Source: Nitrospirota bacterium (GTDB lineage: Bacteria; Nitrospirota; Nitrospiria; Nitrospirales; NS-4). From it: a stretch of DNA of 16,057 bases. The notes under the pieces are model-generated. The model was not told the DNA's origin, did not search any database, and saw nothing but the letters and a program-made list of their open reading frames with translations. The position numbers and the translations under genes were made by a program. The DNA lies in assembly GCA_005877855.1 (NCBI GenBank), contig VBOF01000021.1, positions 1 to 16,057 of the forward strand, read 5' to 3'. Below, piece after piece: positions 7,275 to 12,887 of this stretch; position 1 is the stretch's first letter; each line of letters opens with the position of its first letter.

Positions 7275-7682
7275 CTAGCGCCGGACGTACAACTGACCCG
7301 TCACCGTCTTGTGATCAAGCGGATCATAGATCCGATAGGCGCTCTGCTCCGTCCCGCCCAAGGAGTCCAGATCCGTCACCGACAGCTTGATCGTCTTCGT
7401 CTCGCCAGGCTTCAACAATTCCCTCACGTTCAACCTGTCGATCGCGAAGCCGTGCTTGTGCTTGGTGTCATTGGTCACAACGAGCTCCATCGGCTGGCGC
7501 TTCGCCTTCTCGTCCACAATGATAGCCGAGGGCAGGATCACGGTATGTTTGCCCATCTCGAGAATCGCGGCATGGAACTCCTTAGGCTCGCCGCCCAACA
7601 TCTCTTCGGCATAGGCCTTGGCCCCCAAGGTGGCCAGCATCACCAAGAGTCCCGCAACTACAACGATTGCCTTTCCTTTCAT
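7275..7682 (-). CDS. Exported cupredoxin-like protein
   Basis: The 135-residue protein has a signal peptide of about 25 residues (VVVAGLLVMLATLGAKAYA). The mature part has the beta pattern of the cupredoxin-1/EfeO N-domain group: MELVVTNDTKHKHGFAI, a typical 'VxNxxxxxHxF' strand at 66-80, then LLKPGETKTIKLSVTD. However, no Cys is present, and the C-terminal Cys-x-His-x-Met copper loop of type 1 copper proteins is missing, so it is unlikely to be a blue copper electron carrier. His75, His77, His37 and His46 could still bind metal. A strong RBS (AGGAGGTG) precedes the ATG. It lies 33 bases after the second Pal-like gene. Periplasmic location and membership in the envelope cluster are well supported; function is not. 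Confidence 0.75.
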   Translation of the reverse strand: MKGKAIVVVAGLLVMLATLGAKAYAEEMLGGEPKEFHAAILEMGKHTVILPSAIIVDEKAKRQPMELVVTNDTKHKHGFAIDRLNVRELLKPGETKTIKLSVTDLDSLGGTEQSAYRIYDPLDHKTVTGQLYVRR

Positions 7683-7715
7683 GTCGCACCTCCTGTTGCA
7701 TGTTCAAGCCGGTGC

Positions 7716-8270
7716 TTACTTCCCTTTTTCGACCACCATGTGGGCCCTGCGATTCTTCCAGTAACACGATTCATCATGCTCGGCACAGACTTGGCGCTCT
7801 TTCCCGTAGCTGATGACTTTCACGGGGTTCTTGATCCCCAGGCTGGCAAGATAGTGCATGGCTTCCTGCGCCCGCTTGTCTCCCAGCACGAGATTGTACT
7901 CCCGGCTCCCGCGCTCGTCGCAGTAACCCTCGATCACGAGTTTCGCCTCGGGGTGTTGCTTCAGTGTCTCGGCATCTTCAACAAGGTACTTCTTGCCTTC
8001 CTGAGAGAGCACCCAGCGGTCGAACGCGAAATGGATGTCCGCGAGCTGACGCGATGCCGTCTCACGTAAGCTGCTGGGCTCGGCTTTTGCGACGACTATG
8101 GGGTGAGTAGCTTTCACGATTTCTTCCGTAGGGGTCTTGGAGAAGCCTTTTAACGGTTCGGTCCCCCCCATGGAAATGCTCTCCGCCTGTTTGCTTGCAC
8201 AGGATGCAAGTGACAGGACTATCCCCATGACAAGAATGGTACGCGCGATTTGAGCCAACGATTGTGTCAT
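7716..8270 (-). CDS. Pal/OmpA-type peptidoglycan-associated lipoprotein (copy 2)
   Basis: The 184-residue product runs from ATG 8270; a longer frame to 8312 overlaps the gene before it, and GGGAGG sits just ahead of 8270. The lipobox is LSLASC with Cys24 as lipidation site. The OmpA-C domain covers about 75-180: HFAFDRWVLS, EGYCDERGSREYNLVLGDKRAQEAMHYL, GIKNPVKVISYGKERQVC, NRRAHMVVE, the order seen in Pal, with peptidoglycan-contacting Asp and Arg positions in place. It is attached to the outer membrane with its domain on peptidoglycan. Its start overlaps the stop of copy 1 as ATGA (8267-8270), so translation is coupled. No tolB or tolA is present. It closely resembles copy 1, including the linker LKGFSKTP..E..., so the pair is a tandem duplication. 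Confidence 0.93.
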   Translation of the reverse strand: MTQSLAQIARTILVMGIVLSLASCASKQAESISMGGTEPLKGFSKTPTEEIVKATHPIVVAKAEPSSLRETASRQLADIHFAFDRWVLSQEGKKYLVEDAETLKQHPEAKLVIEGYCDERGSREYNLVLGDKRAQEAMHYLASLGIKNPVKVISYGKERQVCAEHDESCYWKNRRAHMVVEKGK

Positions 8271-8923
8271 TTGCCTCCCTCCAGGATTAAGTGTGCCCGC
8301 CGGTTTCTCCAATAACAGGACTCATTCGGCTCGGTGCAGACTTGGCGTTCCTTGCCATAGCTGGTCACGCTGACCGGGTTCTTGATGCCCAACGTCATGA
8401 GGTATTGCGAGGTCTCCTGGGCACGTTTTTCACCCAACACCAGGTTGTATTCCCGGCTCCCGCGTTCGTCGCAGAAGCCTTCGATGAGGAGTTTCGCGTC
8501 CGGGTGCTGCTTCACGAGTTCGGCATTTTCAACGAGGTTCTTCTCGCCCTCCGCGGACAGCGCCCAGCGATCGAACGCGAAATAGATCTCAGCGAGTAGC
8601 CGTGTCGCCGCTTCGCTGGCCTTGCGAGCCTGGCTTTCCGGCTGCTCGGCCTTGGCCACGACCACCGGCCCTGGCTGTGTCACGTGCTCCTCGACAGGAG
8701 TCTTTGAAAACCCTTTCAAGGCCTCGCTGCCGCCAGGATACGGGCTTGTCTGGATCGTAGCCTCAGGGCCGGGGTTCGCTTGTGTCTGCATGGCGGGCGA
8801 AGACGGGGCGGCGCCTGAAGTCGTAACCATGGCACTTTTGGTGGCACAGCCTCCCAGCAGTAGGGTTCCAAGAAGCCCCGCTATTCCTGCCCAGCGAACG
8901 AGACGTTGGCTTGGTGTCGTCAT
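8267..8923 (-). CDS. Pal/OmpA-type peptidoglycan-associated lipoprotein (copy 1)
   Basis: The 218-residue product runs from ATG 8923 (AAGGAGG upstream); the frame extends six codons further but those overlap the upstream gene. The lipobox is LLGGC with Cys26. An Ala/Ser/Pro-rich linker (about 30-75) with two Met/Thr-rich stretches precedes the OmpA-C domain (about 112-216): IYFAFDRWALS, IEGFCDERGSREYNLVLGEKRAQE, SYGKERQVCTEPNESCYWRNRRAHL. The longer linker distinguishes it from copy 2. ATGA overlaps both ends: with the upstream carboxypeptidase-like gene at 8920-8923, and with copy 2 at 8267-8270, so three genes are translationally coupled. Two cysteines near the end (RQVC and ESCYW, also in copy 2) could form a disulfide. 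It is periplasmic, peptidoglycan-binding and anchored in the outer membrane. Confidence 0.93.
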   Translation of the reverse strand: MTTPSQRLVRWAGIAGLLGTLLLGGCATKSAMVTTSGAAPSSPAMQTQANPGPEATIQTSPYPGGSEALKGFSKTPVEEHVTQPGPVVVAKAEQPESQARKASEAATRLLAEIYFAFDRWALSAEGEKNLVENAELVKQHPDAKLLIEGFCDERGSREYNLVLGEKRAQETSQYLMTLGIKNPVSVTSYGKERQVCTEPNESCYWRNRRAHLILEGGK

Positions 8924-9453
8924 GCCGTTTCCTCCTTCCACCGGAGATAGATGGTCTTGGTTTCTTTGGCCGAGAGCGTCACGTGCTCCTTGATTGAGGC
9001 CTTCCCCGGCCCCTCCGCAGAGATGTCGTAGTTCCCGGGAGGAAGATCGACAAAGAGCCAGGGTCCGGTGACCTGGTTGGGCGGGATCTGGAGGTGAACC
9101 CTACCCTCGCGATCCGTTATCATGACCGACACTTGGCTCAGGTACGCCTTGGGGCCGCTGACGAACACCAGCTTGAGCGGAAACGGCGGATACTTCGCCG
9201 AGCGTTCTTCCAGGCCGACGCCGGCGCTGAAGTACCTGATGGCTCCAACGCGATGGATCGGAATGGTTTCCCGGATCGGCATGCCGCTGTCCGCAGAGAT
9301 TTGAAGTTCGAGACTGTCGTTGGATGGCGTCACGCGGACCATCGGCGCGGTTTGGCTGGACCCCTCATTCCCTGCACCGAAGACATAGGGACTCACCAAG
9401 ACGAGACACGCGGTTACACTCACAACGACTCGTCGCACGTTAGACTGTTTCAT
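8920..9453 (-). CDS. Exported protein with carboxypeptidase-regulatory-like fold
   Basis: The 177-residue protein has a signal peptide at 1-27 (VVVSVTACLVLVSPYVFGAG). The mature chain ends in a beta-sandwich resembling the carboxypeptidase regulatory-like family: PKAYLSQVSVMITDREGRVHLQIPPNQVTGPWLFVDLPPGNYDISAEGPGKASIKEHVTLSAKETKTIYL, with the diagnostic 'LPPGxYxI' turn at about 136-143. The N-terminal half (QISADSGMPIRETIPIHRVGAIRYFSAGVG) is unlike anything I know. It has an AGGAGG Shine-Dalgarno and an ATGA overlap with the following Pal-like gene. It lies 24 bases after the lipoprotein gene that heads the cluster. Such folds usually bind other envelope proteins; here a Pal partner is the obvious guess from coupling. 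No catalytic motif is visible. Confidence 0.75.
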   Translation of the reverse strand: MKQSNVRRVVVSVTACLVLVSPYVFGAGNEGSSQTAPMVRVTPSNDSLELQISADSGMPIRETIPIHRVGAIRYFSAGVGLEERSAKYPPFPLKLVFVSGPKAYLSQVSVMITDREGRVHLQIPPNQVTGPWLFVDLPPGNYDISAEGPGKASIKEHVTLSAKETKTIYLRWKEETA

Positions 9454-9477
9454 GGCATCCTCCTTATTCCTGAACCG

Positions 9478-10260
9478 CTAGTGGCTCTGGGTCATGCTCA
9501 CGCCTGTCGCAGAATCAGGCCGCAACAGCTCAGGATGTTCGGTTGCGATCTTGACCAGATTGCTGATGGCGGGCTTAAGAGTCTCCTGCACGGCATTGGC
9601 ATAGTTCTCCACCGACCGCTCTTGGCCGTAATAGACGCCGAACAGGTGGCTGTCCTCAAAATCCATCGTGAATTGCCACACCAGCCGCGATGGATCATTC
9701 GCAGGCGTGAGCTGGAGATCCATCGCGACTGTATTGGTGGCTTTTCCCATCGGAGCGCCCAGTATCCAGAAGAGTGGTCCGATGGGCCCCAACCCGTAGG
9801 TCGTATAGGATCGCCGCCAGTTGGTGGAGCGGATCGTCCCGCTTAGGACGAGATCCGGTTTCGTCGAAAGCGATTCGGCGAGCGCGACCCTAGAAAAGAT
9901 GCCAGCGTGTCGCAGTTCGTTCGCGATCGCCATGGCGAAGTCTCGTGATGGATTCATGTGGATCAACGGCACCCCTTCCGGATCCTGGACGGTTTCAGGG
10001 CGGTCGAACGAGTTCACGGCATACGGGACCAAGGGGAAGGCCATCCGCCAGCTTCCGCGCTCGACGTTTGCTCCACGGAGATCGCGAAGCGGGAGCACCG
10101 CCACAGTCACGGGAAGGGTTTTCGCCCCTTTGACGTTGAGCAACGTCCCGGGGGGATCGGGCGGGTACTGCCAGTTGCGGGTGACCGTGCAGGCTGCCAG
10201 CCCCACAGCCATCACACTCGCAAAAAGTGCCAGAACAACCCTAAAGCGTTGTAGCTTCAT
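9478..10260 (-). CDS. Lipoprotein heading the two-component cluster
   Basis: The 260-residue lipoprotein has a signal peptide MKLQRFRVVLALFASVMAVG and a lipobox LAAC (Cys24). After a short PPDPPG segment comes TLPVTVAVLPLRDLRGANVERGSWRM, an alpha/beta stretch with the 'VAVLPLRD' pattern found in several outer-membrane lipoprotein families such as LpoB- or GNA1162-type proteins; I cannot place it confidently. The middle (NELRHAGIFSRVALAES) and DLVLSGTIRSTNWRR also fit that pattern, followed by a membrane-like GLGPIGPLFWILGAP near 150-165. AAGGAG lies 7 bases before the ATG. It is first in the eight-gene minus-strand cluster and sits directly behind the phased half-site array at 10317-10354, so it is probably the gene most tightly controlled by it. 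Attachment to the outer membrane is likely. Confidence 0.78.
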   Translation of the reverse strand: MKLQRFRVVLALFASVMAVGLAACTVTRNWQYPPDPPGTLLNVKGAKTLPVTVAVLPLRDLRGANVERGSWRMAFPLVPYAVNSFDRPETVQDPEGVPLIHMNPSRDFAMAIANELRHAGIFSRVALAESLSTKPDLVLSGTIRSTNWRRSYTTYGLGPIGPLFWILGAPMGKATNTVAMDLQLTPANDPSRLVWQFTMDFEDSHLFGVYYGQERSVENYANAVQETLKPAISNLVKIATEHPELLRPDSATGVSMTQSH

Positions 10261-10316
10261 AGGCGACTCCTTGGTTCGGAAATTGTTCGCTTGGAAACAG
10301 AGCCTATCGTGTGGAC

Positions 10317-10354
10317 ATGAACGCTGTATGAAGAAAAAATGAAGATTTCTTCAT
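10317..10354 (-). promoter_or_regulatory. Phased ATGAA/TTCAT operator upstream of the two-component cluster
   Basis: ATGAA occurs at 10317, 10328 and 10339, and TTCAT at 10350, all exactly 11 bp apart, so on the minus strand three TTCAT direct repeats run towards the start codon at 10260. The inner junction TGAAGATTTCTTCA (10340-10353) differs by one base from the palindrome at 2994-3007. The array is 57-94 bases upstream of the start codon. Its repeat length suits the OmpR-family regulator encoded in the same cluster, which would make the operon autoregulated. A TAGGCT (10301-10306, minus) is a weak -10 candidate. Confidence 0.68.
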
Positions 10355-10531
10355 CTGCGGGAAGGGCTAGAGCTGTCTGAAGGAATGGTCCTGCTGGATG
10401 AGTGGAACGAGCGGCCCAGCGTGAAGTTTAGCGAGCCCTGACCTGACCGGTTATCCCTAGCTCAACCACACTCCGCCGGCGCCGTGACCAAACTCCCACC
10501 TGACTGGCCCGTTTTGCTGATCGGTAATGGC

Positions 10532-10570
10532 AAAAAGGAAAAATCAGGGGGCAGTAAACAAGTGCCCCTT
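10532..10570 (-). terminator. Rho-independent terminator of the four-lipoprotein unit
   Basis: On the minus strand the hairpin GGGGCA / TGCCCC with loop CTTGTTTAC (10551-10568 on the plus side) is followed by TTTTTCCTTTTT (10532-10543). It begins 7 bases after the stop codon at 10577. Stem plus U-rich tail is the classic intrinsic terminator layout. Confidence 0.85.
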
Positions 10571-10576
10571 ACCACA

Positions 10577-11182
10577 TCAATCCGTCGTCCGCAGTGCGGG
10601 ATTATTCGATAGACGTTCGGCCATTCTTTCCATGACCTCTCGCGTTGCCGAAGCAATAGCTTCAGCGATAACTTCTGCGCCGCCCGAGCAATATGGACCT
10701 GCGTCGCCGTCCCTGGTTCTTTCTGCAAACACAGCAGTGTTGAGCACAACCTTCCCATTACGCATCGCTTTTACATCAATTCCGATCTCCACAGTGCTGG
10801 AAGCTTGCCCAGACCAATAGCCAGGCACAAAGCGTAGCTTGGGATCAAATCGGTTAACAGAGATAGTAACGACGTTACCCTGCCCATCATTGAGGTCAAT
10901 ATTTTCAAATACTAGAGAGAGGGTATGTTGGATGGACCACCTTATTGCCTCACTTGCATTAACGGGGAAATTATGGGCCCCGCAAATGTAACTGCTCGGT
11001 CTAACTTCCATTCGGCAGCAATTATCAAGCCCAGTAACTTGCAAGGCGTATTTGCCTGGTATTTTCGAATCGTGAATGCTGTAAATATTTCCTGCTGGAG
11101 CCGCCCTTGCACCAACTTTATAAGCACATCCCGCCACCAGCATACAAATCACCGCCAGTAAGCCAATCCATTGCTTTTCCAT
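10577..11182 (-). CDS. Small lipoprotein, unknown function (unit gene 4)
   Basis: The 201-residue product runs from ATG 11182; a longer frame to 11233 has no signal sequence ahead of it, whereas MEKQWIGLLAVICMLVAGC gives a signal peptide and lipobox (VAGC, Cys19), with GGGAGG eight bases upstream of the chosen start. A Cys pair (DNCCRMEV) and further Cys (YICGAH, PYCSGG) may form disulfides. A beta-rich middle (NVVTISVNRFDPKLRFVPGYWSGQASSTVEIGIDVKAMRNGKVVLNTAVFAERT) and a final helix (ISEAIASATREVMERMAERL-like, about 170-190) resemble YajG-like or DUF-type outer-membrane lipoproteins, but no named family is secure. It is the last gene before a clear terminator. AT-richer than the windows on either side. 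Confidence 0.75.
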   Translation of the reverse strand: MEKQWIGLLAVICMLVAGCAYKVGARAAPAGNIYSIHDSKIPGKYALQVTGLDNCCRMEVRPSSYICGAHNFPVNASEAIRWSIQHTLSLVFENIDLNDGQGNVVTISVNRFDPKLRFVPGYWSGQASSTVEIGIDVKAMRNGKVVLNTAVFAERTRDGDAGPYCSGGAEVIAEAIASATREVMERMAERLSNNPALRTTD

Positions 11183-11234
11183 TTGACCCGCCTCCCGGCG
11201 AATATCTGTGGCTCCTGGGTGCCCTGTCGCCAAC

Positions 11235-11603
11235 TTATTGCTGATACTTAATTCCGATCGCCGTGATGTGAAAGATATTTGTTTCGTCTAAATTAATATT
11301 GGTAGATAGCTCTTGAATCTCGATAATTGCGTCTGCTCCTGATTCACAAGCTTCCTTTTTCAGTTTGGGCAAAACATCATCAAAGTTAGTTCTAATGAAA
11401 TAGGTCCGCTCGATATGGACATCTATTCGGGAGATTCTCACAAATTGTTTTGTAGGCTGTCCTGTTCGGAAAACCTCGACATCGCAATTTGAGGGTTTGG
11501 ATAGATGTGTTGGAACGAGCATCGTGTACCGACTTTGACTGGAGCAGGAAGACAAGAAAATAGCGGTGAGAATTGTGGCAAGAGAATAACAGATATGAAA
11601 CAT
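11235..11603 (-). CDS. Small lipoprotein, unknown function (unit gene 3)
   Basis: The 122-residue lipoprotein has signal MFHICYSLATILTAIFLSSC with lipobox LSSC (Cys20). The mature chain is about 100 residues, with the pattern CDVEVFRTGQPTKQFVRISRIDV followed by LPKLKKEACESGADAIIEIQEL, a 'strand-helix-strand' with Cys-x-x-G-A-D-A in the helix end that recurs in several short lipoprotein families of unknown function. The RBS is weak. It is 52 bases upstream of gene 4 and 24 after gene 2 of the unit. This is the most AT-rich gene of the window (one 60-base stretch near 11281-11340 is about 37% GC by hand count), in contrast with the GC-rich neighbours, which may mean a later arrival. Confidence 0.72.
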   Translation of the reverse strand: MFHICYSLATILTAIFLSSCSSQSRYTMLVPTHLSKPSNCDVEVFRTGQPTKQFVRISRIDVHIERTYFIRTNFDDVLPKLKKEACESGADAIIEIQELSTNINLDETNIFHITAIGIKYQQ

Positions 11604-11627
11604 GGTAAGCCCTGTGGAGGGCTGTAT

Positions 11628-12035
11628 TTATTTTTGCGAATTCAAAGTATTTTCCATTTCAGTGACAATTGCTGCTGTCCAGTCTTTCTGACATAACCTG
11701 CCGAAAGAAGATATTGCAGTACTGATCCATGCCTTAGTTAGCGAAGGGCCCGCTTGCTCCAGCCAAATTCCCGAAGTCTCACCTCCAGGAGTGCAGAAAA
11801 ACCCCCAGGTACGAGGTCTATAGCCTTCAACATAGAATGATTCGGATTTTGTGATTTCAAATCCCTTGACTGCGAGGGCATCAACCGCAGCTTGTCTCAC
11901 CACGTCAACTGACTTGGGAAACTCGCGAAACTCACCTTGGTAGCTGCCGCCCGGCTTTACAGGAGTAGCGCTACAGCCCGCCAATATGGCTATGCAAGGC
12001 AGAAGCAAAGTTCCCGCTGTGAGGACTATCTTCAT
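11628..12035 (-). CDS. Small lipoprotein, unknown function (unit gene 2)
   Basis: The 135-residue lipoprotein has signal MKIVLTAGTLLLPCIAILAGC with lipobox LAGC (Cys21). The mature part has EFPKSVDVVRQAAVDALAVKGFEITKSE, a helix-turn-strand in which 'aaaxALxxxGFxI' resembles the repeating unit of several periplasmic lipoproteins of DUF3576 or similar type, then a Gly-rich FFCTPGGETSGIW and a final amphipathic helix. The RBS is AAGGGA. It lies 36 bases after gene 1 of the unit and 24 before gene 3. No enzymatic motif is seen; it is probably anchored in the outer membrane. Confidence 0.75.
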   Translation of the reverse strand: MKIVLTAGTLLLPCIAILAGCSATPVKPGGSYQGEFREFPKSVDVVRQAAVDALAVKGFEITKSESFYVEGYRPRTWGFFCTPGGETSGIWLEQAGPSLTKAWISTAISSFGRLCQKDWTAAIVTEMENTLNSQK

Positions 12036-12071
12036 AGTAGTTCCCTTATTTTGTTGTTAGAACTACGGCGC

Positions 12072-12440
12072 TTACTGAAACTTGACAGCTATACCTTTCA
12101 CAGTTGTGCACGTATAGGTATAGACGTTGTAGATCGGGATGAAGCCATAGAGGGAACTCGACACCGTAACGTTAACCAGCGCATCTCCCCCCTTTTCGGC
12201 TAATGCGTTGTTGACCGCCGTGGAAAACGAAGAGTCGCCCCAAGGAATAACTGCCAGAAGGAAATGACGGCAGGCTTCACCTTCAGCGGGACCAAGCTCC
12301 TTGTAGGCTCGACCAGATTTCAAAAGCGAAGCGGCATCAGCCGACGGTTTTGTTACAATGCCAAGATTGCCAACTGAAGTGCACCCTGTCAAAAGGAAAA
12401 TAACAACAAACAATCCGGTCAGCGAGCAAATGATCTTCAT
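12072..12440 (-). CDS. Small lipoprotein, TRL-like (unit gene 1)
   Basis: The product is 122 residues from ATG 12440, where AAGGGG precedes the start and the residues become a signal peptide (MKIICSLTGLFVVIFLLTGC, lipobox LTGC, Cys20). The frame continues 21 codons upstream but those lack a signal. The mature part has AYKELGPAEGEACRHFLLAVIPWGDSSFSTAVNNALAEKGGDALVNVTVSSSLYGFIPIYNVYTYTCTTVKGIAVKF. The 'GDSSFSTAVNNALAEKGGDALVNV' stretch and the closing strand match the TRL-like short lipoprotein pattern I recall from Gram-negative bacteria (function unknown). It heads the four-gene unit; a possible promoter (12501-12529) and inverted repeat (12503-12552) lie directly upstream. Confidence 0.77.
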   Translation of the reverse strand: MKIICSLTGLFVVIFLLTGCTSVGNLGIVTKPSADAASLLKSGRAYKELGPAEGEACRHFLLAVIPWGDSSFSTAVNNALAEKGGDALVNVTVSSSLYGFIPIYNVYTYTCTTVKGIAVKFQ

Positions 12441-12500
12441 GGCATACCCCTTTCGTCGAGCTTCCATGTTATTCATCTTTTGTTCAGAATGTAGCCGCCA

Positions 12501-12529
12501 CACCTACTCCAATCAGACTACGGTGTCAA
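12501..12529 (-). promoter_or_regulatory. Possible promoter of the four-lipoprotein unit
   Basis: On the minus strand a perfect TTGACA (12524-12529) is followed after 17 bases by TAGGTG (12501-12506), a weak -10 match. The position, about 60 bases before the start codon at 12440, suits the unit. Spacing is ideal but the -10 is poor, so this is only a candidate. Confidence 0.35.
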
Positions 12530-12552
12530 GCGTACGATGCTTTTGGAGTAGG
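12503..12552. repeat. 10-bp inverted repeat around the promoter candidate
   Basis: CCTACTCCAA (12503-12512) and TTGGAGTAGG (12543-12552) are exact inverted copies 30 bases apart, flanking the TTGACA motif. It could be an operator bound by a dimer or the base of an RNA hairpin; the loop is too long and lacks a T run for a terminator of the gene at 12636. Confidence 0.55.
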
Positions 12553-12635
12553 AAAGGCCGGCAACTGTCTAGTTGAAATTCGACAGGCTCAGGGGCGAAA
12601 AGCGAAGGCGGGAAAACCGGTTGCGGCAGGCGCGG

Positions 12636-12887
12636 CTATTTCGCGGCGGGGGCGCGGCGCTCGAACTCCTGGATGGACTGGGCGTATGGTGCGCACCGTT
12701 CTTTGACGGCGGCGGTGTCGCCTTCGTACTTCTGGAGACAGAGACGGTATGCTTTGCGCATCTCCGCGATCTCTTCCTTGATGTCCGCGTCCCCCTTGAT
12801 CGAGCGGAATTCCTCATAGTACTGGCAGCCGGCCAGCAGGAGAGCCAGACACAAGAACACACGTACGCGAAGGGCGGCCTCCTTCAC
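12636..12887 (-). CDS. Tiny lipoprotein coupled to the protease gene
   Basis: The 83-residue lipoprotein has signal MKEAALRVRVFLCLALLLAGC, lipobox LAGC (Cys21). The mature part is about 60 residues, mostly charged helix (IKEEIAEMRKAYRLCLQKYEGDTAAVKERCAPYAQSIQEFERR), with two Cys (RLCLQ, ERCAP) about 15 apart that could bridge in a helical hairpin. The start is a GTG at 12887 that overlaps the stop of the protease gene as GTGA (12884-12887), so translation is coupled; internal AAGGAGG just after it is too far from any other in-frame start. It is the last gene of its unit; no clear terminator follows. Confidence 0.7.
   Translation of the reverse strand: MKEAALRVRVFLCLALLLAGCQYYEEFRSIKGDADIKEEIAEMRKAYRLCLQKYEGDTAAVKERCAPYAQSIQEFERRAPAAK

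Noticed and set aside
7242..8069. Plus-strand open frame of 275 codons
   Set aside because: It is antisense to the cupredoxin-like and second Pal-like genes; the real genes have signal peptides, RBS and domains.
9094..9846. Plus-strand open frame of 250 codons
   Set aside because: It is antisense across two minus-strand genes and the gap between them; His/Arg-rich low-complexity product typical of a shadow.
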